6,210 nt of DNA from contig DNNJ01000325.1 in NCBI GenBank assembly GCA_003487955.1, positions 1 to 6,210 on the forward strand. The letters are read 5' to 3'. The number at the start of each line of letters is the position of its first letter. The stretch's first letter is position 1. This DNA is from Clostridiales bacterium (GTDB lineage Bacteria > Bacillota > Clostridia > Tissierellales > Sedimentibacteraceae). The notes below the pieces were generated by a model. The model worked only from the letters and a program-made list of their open reading frames with translations. It was not told the origin of the DNA and did not search any database. Both the position numbers and the translations under genes were made by a program. Positions 1 through 6,210 of this stretch are shown piece after piece.

Positions 1-204
1 TTTCAAATACTATAAGAACACTCGGCATGTGTCATTTGCTCAATTTAGATGCAGGCTTTCGACGCAAGTTTTCATTGAGAAAAGGAAAAGAGCCATTCCA
101 GCAATTTCATTTATTTACTCTCTGCATGCCGATTTGACCATAACACAAAAGCCGGGAGTTTATACACTATGATAACTTTACAACTATATACAAAAAGGTT
201 AATT
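1..204. other. Tail region downstream of the nuclease gene, no supported gene
   Basis: This stretch follows the last gene of the module. I find no clear rho-independent terminator on the minus strand. A plus-strand frame is open from base 2 to a TGA at 170-172 (56 codons, entering from the left edge), and a second plus-strand frame is open from base 3 to a TGA near 137. Neither translation is recognisable. One could be the end of a convergent gene, but two overlapping open frames of this length are expected often enough by chance that I do not call a CDS. Confidence 0.3.
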
Positions 205-855
205 TCAACTAATTACTTCTGCAAAATCATAAAAAAGGTGACGCAACTCGATCACTCCAATACTATCGGATGTGTATTCACTATAATATTCTCCATACTC
301 AGTGTCGCACTGTGCCAGCGAAAATGGAGTAGCAACAACATCTGTCAACAAGGTCTTCTGTAACTGGCTGATTTTGGTCGCAGCATCCGAAATATTAATG
401 GCTTTGACGACATATGCAAACATAATATTCTTTTTATGATAAGAGGAATACTTGGGAGGAGTAGAAACAAAACGGCTGACACCATTAATGATGTATTCTT
501 TATTTAAGTGCTGAGTGCCATCAATTCGTTTGCACTCAATCAGAAAATAGCATTTTGAATTACTGAACCAATCAGAGGAAATCACCTTTATATCTGATCG
601 TCCAATGTACTGATCTGTTTGAGGGTCAAAATTTTCAGGGGCTTGGAGTACATAACGAAACTCTGACACACCGTTGTTAAGGTAACATTCAATCAAATGA
701 TTTGTAATTTTATCTTCATCATTTTTCAACATGTTTTCAGTGCTACGGCAATTCGCTTTCATCTGTGAGCTACATTGTATTAGATGAGCGATTATTCTCT
801 TGAGACTTCCTGCAGCAAACAAGGCATTAATAGATTCATTTTTAAAACCTCCCAT
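205..855 (-). CDS. Small PD-(D/E)XK nuclease-like protein, probable partner of the methyltransferase
   Basis: This 216-residue protein has no signal peptide or membrane segment and is probably cytoplasmic. It carries a PD-(D/E)XK-like signature: an early helix NDEDKITNHLIE (45-56) with E47 as a possible helix acid, then G-R-S-D-I-K-V (85-91), then FLIECKRIDG (104-113). D88, E107 and K109 make the D...ExK set that binds the metal and cuts DNA in this fold. Spacing of 19 residues between D and E is normal for the fold. The rest (YIINGVSRFV, then IMFAYVV) would form the closing helix and strand. The start is ATG 855, in a TAATG overlap with the methyltransferase stop, with GGAGG 9 nt upstream. 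The context suggests it is the restriction subunit of a two-gene system. I recognise the fold but not a named family. A Mrr-like or methyl-directed role cannot be excluded from sequence alone. Confidence 0.78.
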   Translation of the reverse strand: MGGFKNESINALFAAGSLKRIIAHLIQCSSQMKANCRSTENMLKNDEDKITNHLIECYLNNGVSEFRYVLQAPENFDPQTDQYIGRSDIKVISSDWFSNSKCYFLIECKRIDGTQHLNKEYIINGVSRFVSTPPKYSSYHKKNIMFAYVVKAINISDAATKISQLQKTLLTDVVATPFSLAQCDTEYGEYYSEYTSDSIGVIELRHLFYDFAEVIS

Positions 856-3803
856 TAGTGCTTTCCTCCATTTCTGGAGAGTATTTGATTTGTTATGTCC
901 ATCAAATCGAGCCTAGCGATTGCCGGATGCCAATTTTTATAGTAGTTCGGCTTAATAATGTAGAAAGAATTCTCCTCAAAATAAATTACGTCTTTGAGAG
1001 AATAAAACATTTCATTAGTTCTGTGCGCAGAAAATTTTGCAAACATTGATTTCTCGAGAGTAGTATTGTTAATAAATTGCAACCATTCCTCGGGTTTAGA
1101 ATCAACAATCATGACTTCAAATGCGCTATAGTGCTTCGCAATTTTTGGATACACATTGATTTGAATATACTTTCCTGTACCTTCAAAAACATCTGACAAA
1201 TACTTGTAATAATATTTACTGTACTCGTTAAAATCCTTTTCCTCTACATTGCGATAAACGTCATGATCATTTTTCCCAGTTAATTGTGGAATTTGAATGC
1301 GCAGTGCATAATCAACAAATTCATTATCAGACAAATTAAATGCCTTAAGAATCATCAAATTGAGTTGGTTTATTTGAGCAGTTGGATCATCACCTACAAC
1401 GAAAAAATCCTGCTTTATTAAGTCTTGAATTAGTTTTACTTTGTTAGCAATTTCAAGGCTGTACACAAATGGAAATTCAAGGATTTCCTCCACTTGACGT
1501 TGTTCACGCTCAACACCTAAAGAAGATCCCAACATTAAATTGAAATACGCATATACCTTAGAATTTAGTAATCCAACAATATTTAACAACTGGGATTTCT
1601 GTTCAAAAGAGCCCTTAACTGCAAATACTGCTTCTTTAAATACAAAACTATTTTCTTCATATACTGCCTTCATGGTATAATCTGACATATCAATACCACG
1701 CAACATCAAACAATATGGTGCCTGAAACAAGGTGGCATCTCGCGTTCTGTGAATTTTAGTCTTTGAGAATGTAGAAATATTACTAAGTGCAATTGAAAAA
1801 TGATCAATTGCATTTTTTGATTCTAATAACGGCTGTCCATAAAGATGAGACGCATCCATTTTTTCACCGTCATTGTATTGTACACCAGTTCCGTATATAA
1901 GGACTGGAGTTTGCGATTTTATATATTCACGAAGAGTAGGGAAATTTTTCTTCAGAAAAAGGATTAGATCAATATCACCTGTTAAACCATAAACCAACGT
2001 CTTCCATGCCCAATCGTTTTCTTTAAGCAACTTTTGTTGAACATGTTTGACATCAGTCTTCTCCACAACCACTATGTTAAATAGCTCAAAAAATATATTG
2101 CGTTTCATTGAAATATACTCAAAACGATTTTCAAGATTCTGGAGTTCATTTTTGCCTGAAAATCTGTAAGACAATATAACCGCAGGGGCATCTGCGTTTT
2201 TAAACACAAGTTTTCTAACAGATGATAATTCAATAATACGAACGATCTCTGCTTGAGTTAGTAAAAACTTTCTAAATAACTTTGATGGATTTTTTTGCAT
2301 ATAAAGTATTGTCGAATGGAGTATAAAGCAGCATTGCGTTTCTGAATTACAAAAATCCTTCGAACGTAAAACAAAAGAGCGACAAGTATCATTGTTTTGC
2401 AAATATTGTACATATCCATGCTTTTTACAATATTCGACATGAAGCCCCGGTTTGTTTGACCATGGCGGATTTCCAATGATAAAATCAAACGGTATTTTTT
2501 GGAGTGAGGACAAATTTTCCTCATCAAAGAAATCGCATACAAACAGATTATGCCCTTTTAAATTTGGCAAACGAAAACTGTGCAGTGTTTTCGGGTTCTT
2601 ATAATCCAACATTGCCAAATATAAAGAAAAAATAGCAACATCAATGGCGTCTTCATTCAGATCTATGCCGTATATATTATCTGTCAAAGTATCACACAGT
2701 AGTTTATCGTTTTCAGTAAAGAAGGCTCCGTTCAATTCTTTTTCGATCATACGGCGATAACTGTCAACTAAAAAAACGCCAGAGCCACAGGAAGGATCGA
2801 GTAATTTGCATGTTCCTTTTTCTTTAATGTGCTTGTCAATTGTTCCGTCAAGGATGTAATCCACTAAATACTTTGGTGTATAAAAAGCGTTATCCTTATC
2901 CCGTGCTTCTTTACCAAGTAAGATTTCATAAATATTACTGATCAATTCAACAGGAATGATATTGAAGTCGTACAGATCAAATAGAGATAACTGACCGCAT
3001 GAAGAATTAATATTGGCTGCCAGAAAATCCTTGATTTCTAATAACGCAATGGGAGTAAATGCTTTATCATTAATTTCGTCTCCCAGTTCAAATAGGTTTC
3101 CGTTAAATTTTTTCTTCAAGTGCGTGAACAAAGAATATATAGAGTCCTTATTTTCAAGCAATTTAAGTAACGCTGAACGCGATGCGGCTACATTGGACGA
3201 AAAACCAGGATAATCCAAGTCAACGCCTCTGTCAATAAGATAACGAATAAAAATTAGACGCAAAACCAATTTAGTTGCATATGACAGATGGTATGTGTTT
3301 CGTAATTTATCTGTCAAATAAACCAGATTACTCAGCAAAACATCGTTGAGCTTTTCGCTGCTAAACTGATTTGTGTATCGTTTCCAGAAATTTTGACTTG
3401 TTATTTCAAAAAATGAAAATGGAGAATTATCATCAATCGAATCCACAGAGAGATGTTCAATCTGAGTCAATAGCAATGTCTTTTGATCAATTGTACATCC
3501 ATTGTAAATTGTTACAGTATCAGTGCCACAAAAAATGGCAACAGGTATTTGTGCATTCCAGATCTTTTTGTTTATTGCTTTCCTGTCATCCTGATTGTGG
3601 AATTCATCAAAGAATAATACGAATGGTTCGTTTTCGACCATGTAGACAGCGTAGGGAGCCAATTCTTTTAATACCTTAATTGTATGTGTGGTCAGTTGTG
3701 TATCGTCAAAATTGTTATGTCCATATATTAGGCATGGGGAATTAGCATACCCTAAACGTTCGATAATTTTATCTAAGTGCTTACTCAAGAGGCTCACCAC
3801 CAT
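855..3803 (-). CDS. Large gamma-class N6-adenine DNA methyltransferase, type IIG / Eco57I-like
   Basis: This 982-residue protein should methylate adenine at its own recognition site. Counting from ATG 3803, residues 50-102 form a small domain (PFVLFFDEF ... KIWNAQIPVAIF ... VTIYNG) like the N-terminal nuclease-type domain of related enzymes. I see no D...ExK in it. A helical segment follows, with LIFIRYLIDRG at about 183-193. The methyltransferase core holds FYTP (307-310), motif I DPSCGSG (336-342), GIDLNEDA (379-386) and motif IV NPPW (445-448), in the gamma order. Residues about 590-800 resemble a type IIG target-recognition region (GTGVQYNDG, GLLNSK, EREQRQVEEILEFP). The final 180 residues, ending with IIKPNYYKNWHPA, are unassigned. 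The start is uncertain: TTG at 3806, ATG at 3803 and GTG at 3800 are adjacent, none has a good Shine-Dalgarno, and the frame is open back to a TAG at 3866. The stop overlaps the next gene by 1 nt. Sampled G+C is about 32%, well below mod. PglX of BREX is less likely because no BREX partner is present. Confidence 0.88.
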   Translation of the reverse strand: MVVSLLSKHLDKIIERLGYANSPCLIYGHNNFDDTQLTTHTIKVLKELAPYAVYMVENEPFVLFFDEFHNQDDRKAINKKIWNAQIPVAIFCGTDTVTIYNGCTIDQKTLLLTQIEHLSVDSIDDNSPFSFFEITSQNFWKRYTNQFSSEKLNDVLLSNLVYLTDKLRNTYHLSYATKLVLRLIFIRYLIDRGVDLDYPGFSSNVAASRSALLKLLENKDSIYSLFTHLKKKFNGNLFELGDEINDKAFTPIALLEIKDFLAANINSSCGQLSLFDLYDFNIIPVELISNIYEILLGKEARDKDNAFYTPKYLVDYILDGTIDKHIKEKGTCKLLDPSCGSGVFLVDSYRRMIEKELNGAFFTENDKLLCDTLTDNIYGIDLNEDAIDVAIFSLYLAMLDYKNPKTLHSFRLPNLKGHNLFVCDFFDEENLSSLQKIPFDFIIGNPPWSNKPGLHVEYCKKHGYVQYLQNNDTCRSFVLRSKDFCNSETQCCFILHSTILYMQKNPSKLFRKFLLTQAEIVRIIELSSVRKLVFKNADAPAVILSYRFSGKNELQNLENRFEYISMKRNIFFELFNIVVVEKTDVKHVQQKLLKENDWAWKTLVYGLTGDIDLILFLKKNFPTLREYIKSQTPVLIYGTGVQYNDGEKMDASHLYGQPLLESKNAIDHFSIALSNISTFSKTKIHRTRDATLFQAPYCLMLRGIDMSDYTMKAVYEENSFVFKEAVFAVKGSFEQKSQLLNIVGLLNSKVYAYFNLMLGSSLGVEREQRQVEEILEFPFVYSLEIANKVKLIQDLIKQDFFVVGDDPTAQINQLNLMILKAFNLSDNEFVDYALRIQIPQLTGKNDHDVYRNVEEKDFNEYSKYYYKYLSDVFEGTGKYIQINVYPKIAKHYSAFEVMIVDSKPEEWLQFINNTTLEKSMFAKFSAHRTNEMFYSLKDVIYFEENSFYIIKPNYYKNWHPAIARLDLMDITNQILSRNGGKH
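865..869 (-). promoter_or_regulatory. Shine-Dalgarno GGAGG for the nuclease-like gene
   Basis: GGAGG on the minus strand lies 9 nt before the ATG at 855. It is encoded within the last codons of the methyltransferase gene (Asn-Gly-Gly-Lys-His-stop). Together with the TAATG overlap it points to coupled translation of the two proteins from one message. Confidence 0.75.
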
Positions 3804-3869
3804 CAAAGTTAATCTGTGTCTATAATTGATTACTATTTGTGTTATTAAATTATGATAACCCCGCTACAT
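3804..3869 (-). promoter_or_regulatory. AT-rich gap between the two modules; weak promoter possible
   Basis: This is the only untranslated spacer between mod and the large methyltransferase. It contains a weak 5-bp inverted repeat, gttat 3841-3845 with ataac 3855-3859, without a following U-run, so I see no convincing terminator for mod. Two weak sigma-A-like pairs can be read on the minus strand. One is TTAATA (3848-3843), an 18-nt spacer and TATAGA (3824-3819). The other is TTATCA (3858-3853), a 17-nt spacer and TAGTAA (3835-3830). Neither is close to consensus. The downstream genes may therefore have their own weak promoter or be read through from res-mod. Confidence 0.25.
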
Positions 3870-5714
3870 TTAACTAACAGCCCAGACTGTTTCATCCCCG
3901 CAGATATTTCGAATTTTCAGTCGCAGAGGCTTCTTTTGACTGCGGATCTTTCCATCCCAGAATTCCTTTGTCTTTTCACCGTTTTTGATAACATAGCCGA
4001 GCTTATCAATCTTGATTTCACTGTCGGAGTGCCACTCGCCGCAATCGGATGTGCAATCGACGCTGAGAAATTCAATCAGCTCAAGTCCGTCTTCGCTGAT
4101 TTCAATCGGCTTATAAGGCTTTTTCGCGCTTGAGTTTAAAAACGCCTTTTGGTTGAAATCGCTGATTTTCTGCATCACACGATCGCTAGCGAACTTTTCA
4201 ATTATTACTTCAAACCCGCCGAACAAGTCCTCATGGGATTCTTCCAGTTTTACTTCGGCGTAATCTTCAACAACCACGTCGTCAAGAATCGCTTTTAGGT
4301 CGCGAAGCTCAATTTCAACGTCCGTACTGTCATCCTCCGCGATGAATTTTCGGATTTCTTCTTCGCTTGTAATATCCACATAATAAACAATAACTTTTTT
4401 AATATTGGGATCAAGGTCGGGAATAGCTTGATGAATGATGCGGTTCATCAGCACCACATCAAGCAGTTTTGAACCGCTGTCCATTAGGTTCGGCACATAG
4501 ACCGGGATGGTGCCGAGCTTGCTGTCGGAGACAGCGCCCTCCCAGAAAGAATCAAGTGAATCCTCATTTCGCAGCCCCGGAATAAGGGATTTAATTTTGT
4601 CCATCGTCTGAACCGGGTTGCGGTAGAGCGATACGCCGTCCTTGATTTCCAGTATGTCAAACGCCGCGCCGTCGGCAACCAATCTGTCACGGGTGGTCTG
4701 GATGGAGTTAATGCCGATGTCGCAATGAATAAAACGCCTGCCGAGTTTATTAGCGACAGCCGCCGTTGTTCCGCTCCCACCGAAAAAGTCAGCTATAACC
4801 ATGTCATTCCTTGATGATAGATTTATAATCCGAGACAACAATGCCTCTGATTTTTGCGTAGAATAGTCAAGCTTTTCGGGATCGGTAGGACTAGTAATTT
4901 TTGGTATATCTGTCCACCAATCATTTATGGGTGTTCCTTCAGCTCTAAGCTCAGCATTTTCGCCTTTAACCTGAGTACGACCCCTTTGCATTGTACCCTG
5001 TGAATATGAGCGGTACTCAGGATTATATACCCACTGGTCATTCCATTCATCTGTATTAGGTTGAATACTATACCAGAAAATTGTGTCATGCTTGTGTGGA
5101 AGTTCATGCTTTGGAATACCTCCGCCGCTATAACACCAAGCAATATCTCCTCTAAAAGACGCCTCTCCAAACACCTCATCAAGCAGTATCTTGACATAAT
5201 GCCCGATGTGATAATCCAAATGCACATAGATGCTTGCCGTTTGGCTCATCACAGACTTAATTGCCATAAGATTTTCATACATCCAGTTCAAATATTTTTC
5301 TTTGTTCCACACATCGCCGTACATTTTTTCCTCAAAGGCTTTGAGTTCCTCAATGTCGAGTTCCTGCTCGGCTGTGGCTATTGCCTCGGCAACCTTTGGA
5401 TTGCGGCGGATATAGACAGTTTTAGCATAATCCGCACCGCTGGCAAACGGCGGGTCTATGTAGACAAGGTCAACCTCGATGCCCTGCTCTTTTAAATAAG
5501 CGCAGGCGGAAACACATTCGCCGCGAATCACCATGTTACCATTTTCGTTTTTGCCTACGGTTTCGACTTTTTCCATCTCATACAGCGGCATCCCGCGTTC
5601 CAAGACCATGGAAACGTCGTTTGCGCCTTTGTATTTGAGAACACGGTTGAAGTTTGCAAGAACGGCCTGCCCCTCAACCGGTTCGGGGATAAACGGTATA
5701 TATTTCTTAGGCAT
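3870..5714 (-). CDS. mod: Type III DNA modification methyltransferase Mod (beta-class N6-adenine)
   Basis: This 614-residue protein transfers a methyl group from S-adenosylmethionine to adenine and supplies site recognition to the type III complex. Motif IV is DPPF at 87-90 (in VYIDPPFASGADY). A second conserved block, HLDYH, is at 165-169. TQKSEALL at 286-292 stands where relatives have TQKPE. Motif I is DFFGGSGTT at 309-317, followed by the acidic end of the next strand at D332. Motif IV before motif I is the beta-class order, and the span between them (about 190-285) is the target-recognition region. The last 270 or so residues are acidic and not assigned to a domain. The length is close to EcoP15I Mod (about 645). 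I chose ATG 5714-5712 because AAGGAGG lies 9 nt upstream and the N-terminus MPKKYIPFIPEPVEGQA looks family-like. The ATG at 5723 touches the Shine-Dalgarno, and the frame from 5765 lies inside res. The start overlaps the res stop. The central third is poorer in G+C than the rest, which suggests exchange of the recognition region. Confidence 0.94.
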   Translation of the reverse strand: MPKKYIPFIPEPVEGQAVLANFNRVLKYKGANDVSMVLERGMPLYEMEKVETVGKNENGNMVIRGECVSACAYLKEQGIEVDLVYIDPPFASGADYAKTVYIRRNPKVAEAIATAEQELDIEELKAFEEKMYGDVWNKEKYLNWMYENLMAIKSVMSQTASIYVHLDYHIGHYVKILLDEVFGEASFRGDIAWCYSGGGIPKHELPHKHDTIFWYSIQPNTDEWNDQWVYNPEYRSYSQGTMQRGRTQVKGENAELRAEGTPINDWWTDIPKITSPTDPEKLDYSTQKSEALLSRIINLSSRNDMVIADFFGGSGTTAAVANKLGRRFIHCDIGINSIQTTRDRLVADGAAFDILEIKDGVSLYRNPVQTMDKIKSLIPGLRNEDSLDSFWEGAVSDSKLGTIPVYVPNLMDSGSKLLDVVLMNRIIHQAIPDLDPNIKKVIVYYVDITSEEEIRKFIAEDDSTDVEIELRDLKAILDDVVVEDYAEVKLEESHEDLFGGFEVIIEKFASDRVMQKISDFNQKAFLNSSAKKPYKPIEISEDGLELIEFLSVDCTSDCGEWHSDSEIKIDKLGYVIKNGEKTKEFWDGKIRSQKKPLRLKIRNICGDETVWAVS

Positions 5715-6210
5715 TGGCGGCATCCTCCTTAAAGAAACTGGTGATTGCTTTGTGTGTCTGCACAATTCGCTCTTTTTCCGGCAAGGTATCCTCTAAATAA
5801 AGATACTCAAACCGGTTATAGCCGAACGCGTCGTTATTTTGTTTTAAAAACTGGGTTTCCATAAATTTACGCTTATCAAGGAATGTGGGGTCATTTGCGT
5901 ATATTTTACCCTTTGTCTCTACAATGACTGCCTTGTGGATTTGTCCGGCCTTGCGCTGAATAATCAGGAAGTCAGGCGTGTATTTTCCGATGTACTGCCA
6001 GCGACCGCCATTCTGCTTAAAACAGCGAATTTTAAATTCAGTCAAGGCGCGGTCGCCGTTGTAGTAAACTTCCAGTCCCAGCTTCTCCACATCATCAAAT
6101 ACAAGCACTTCTGATAGAAAGGTCTGCTCAAAGTTGCTGTCGGTTTTATAGGGCAGGTAATGGAACGAACGGTTTTTCGCCGGATGGGCGGAATATTTTT
6201 TTCTTGTTTG
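5707..6210 (-). CDS. res: Type III restriction enzyme Res subunit, C-terminal part (cut by window edge)
   Basis: This is the last 167 residues of a larger protein. The frame is open to the right edge of the window, so the N-terminal DEAD/DEAH helicase part lies outside. Visible residues 75-101 hold the nuclease signature: Y-T-P-D-F at 77-81, then V-E-T-K-G-K at 97-102. This is the D...ExK arrangement of the PD-(D/E)XK domain that ends type III Res subunits, with D80, E98 and K100 as the metal and catalytic residues. The upstream stretch (KNRSFHYLPYKTDSNFEQ, starting at about residue 12) is also typical of this C-terminal region in the family. Res is the ATP-dependent translocase and endonuclease that cuts when the complex meets unmethylated sites. 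The gene ends in TAA and overlaps mod by 8 nt, so the two are translationally coupled. A GTG at 6108-6106 lies inside the open frame and is not a real start. The identification is strong for the domain. Assignment to type III rather than another helicase-nuclease rests mainly on the neighbouring Mod gene. Confidence 0.9.
   Translation of the reverse strand, partial: QTRKKYSAHPAKNRSFHYLPYKTDSNFEQTFLSEVLVFDDVEKLGLEVYYNGDRALTEFKIRCFKQNGGRWQYIGKYTPDFLIIQRKAGQIHKAVIVETKGKIYANDPTFLDKRKFMETQFLKQNNDAFGYNRFEYLYLEDTLPEKERIVQTHKAITSFFKEDAANA
5724..5730 (-). promoter_or_regulatory. Shine-Dalgarno AAGGAGG that fixes the mod start
   Basis: Reading the minus strand, AAGGAGG is followed by ATG (5723), six bases, then ATG (5714). 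The first ATG has no spacer and cannot pair well with this site. The second has a 9-nt spacer. The site lies within the last codons of res, so ribosomes ending res are placed next to the mod start. Confidence 0.8.

Noticed and set aside
22..132. Inverted repeat tcggcatg (22-29) and catgccga (125-132) as possible element ends
   Set aside because: Only 8 bp, with no target duplication and no transposase. It is probably chance.
792..839. Second ribosome-binding-like GGGAGG with an out-of-frame ATG inside the nuclease gene (15-codon frame)
   Set aside because: Too short and overlapping. A decoy start is imaginable, but nothing else supports it.
855..3803. BREX PglX or DISARM methyltransferase
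   Set aside because: None of the partner genes of those systems is present in the window, and a small nuclease-like gene overlaps the methyltransferase instead. Flanks outside the window could still change this.
205..3803. Plus-strand open frames of 60-140 codons opposite the genes
   Set aside because: They lie wholly within well-supported minus-strand genes and their translations show no domain-like pattern.
3841..3859. Hairpin after mod as a terminator
   Set aside because: The 5-bp AT-rich stem has no U-run and would be too weak to stop transcription.
5660..5700. PEPVEG peptide in the Mod N-terminus, like the peptide produced by REP-type repeats read as protein
   Set aside because: The segment fits the normal Mod N-terminal pattern (VEGQA followed by NF) and no second copy of the repeat is seen in the window.
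3870..5714. Phase-variable mod through simple sequence repeats
   Set aside because: No long homopolymer or tandem short repeat is present in the gene or near its start.

Overview
The window holds two adjacent DNA restriction-modification modules, all read on the minus strand, so the biological 5'-to-3' order runs from high to low coordinates. It looks like a piece of a bacterial defence island. Strong AGGAGG-type ribosome binding sites, low to medium G+C and the type of proteins suggest a Firmicute, most likely one of the Clostridia. This is an inference from style, not from a marker gene.

Module 1 (about 6210 to 3870) is a type III restriction-modification system. The right edge cuts a gene whose last 167 residues are the C-terminal PD-(D/E)XK nuclease of a type III Res subunit. 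Its stop overlaps by 8 nt the start of a complete Mod gene (614 aa), a beta-class adenine methyltransferase with DPPF and FGGSGTT motifs. The order is res then mod, whereas the classical EcoP1/EcoP15 order is mod then res. The methylase recognises and modifies the site, and together with Res forms the ATP-dependent restriction complex.

A 66-bp AT-rich gap (3804-3869) separates this from module 2 (about 3803 to 205). Module 2 starts with a 982-aa gamma-class N6-adenine methyltransferase resembling type IIG / Eco57I-like enzymes (DPSCGSG, NPPW, C-terminal recognition region). Its stop overlaps by 1 nt (TAATG) a 216-aa protein with a PD-(D/E)XK signature (GRSD, then ECK). The large protein's N-terminal domain has the look of a nuclease domain that has lost its catalytic residues. 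I therefore infer a split system in which the small partner supplies the cutting activity. This pair is the most interesting content of the window.

Base composition separates the modules. The parts of mod outside its central region count at about 53-60% G+C in most samples, against 32-37% in the samples of the methyltransferase-nuclease pair. This supports independent acquisition. The central part of mod (about 4801-5340, about 40% G+C) coincides with the target-recognition region and looks exchanged. The first 204 bases, downstream of module 2, contain no gene I can support.
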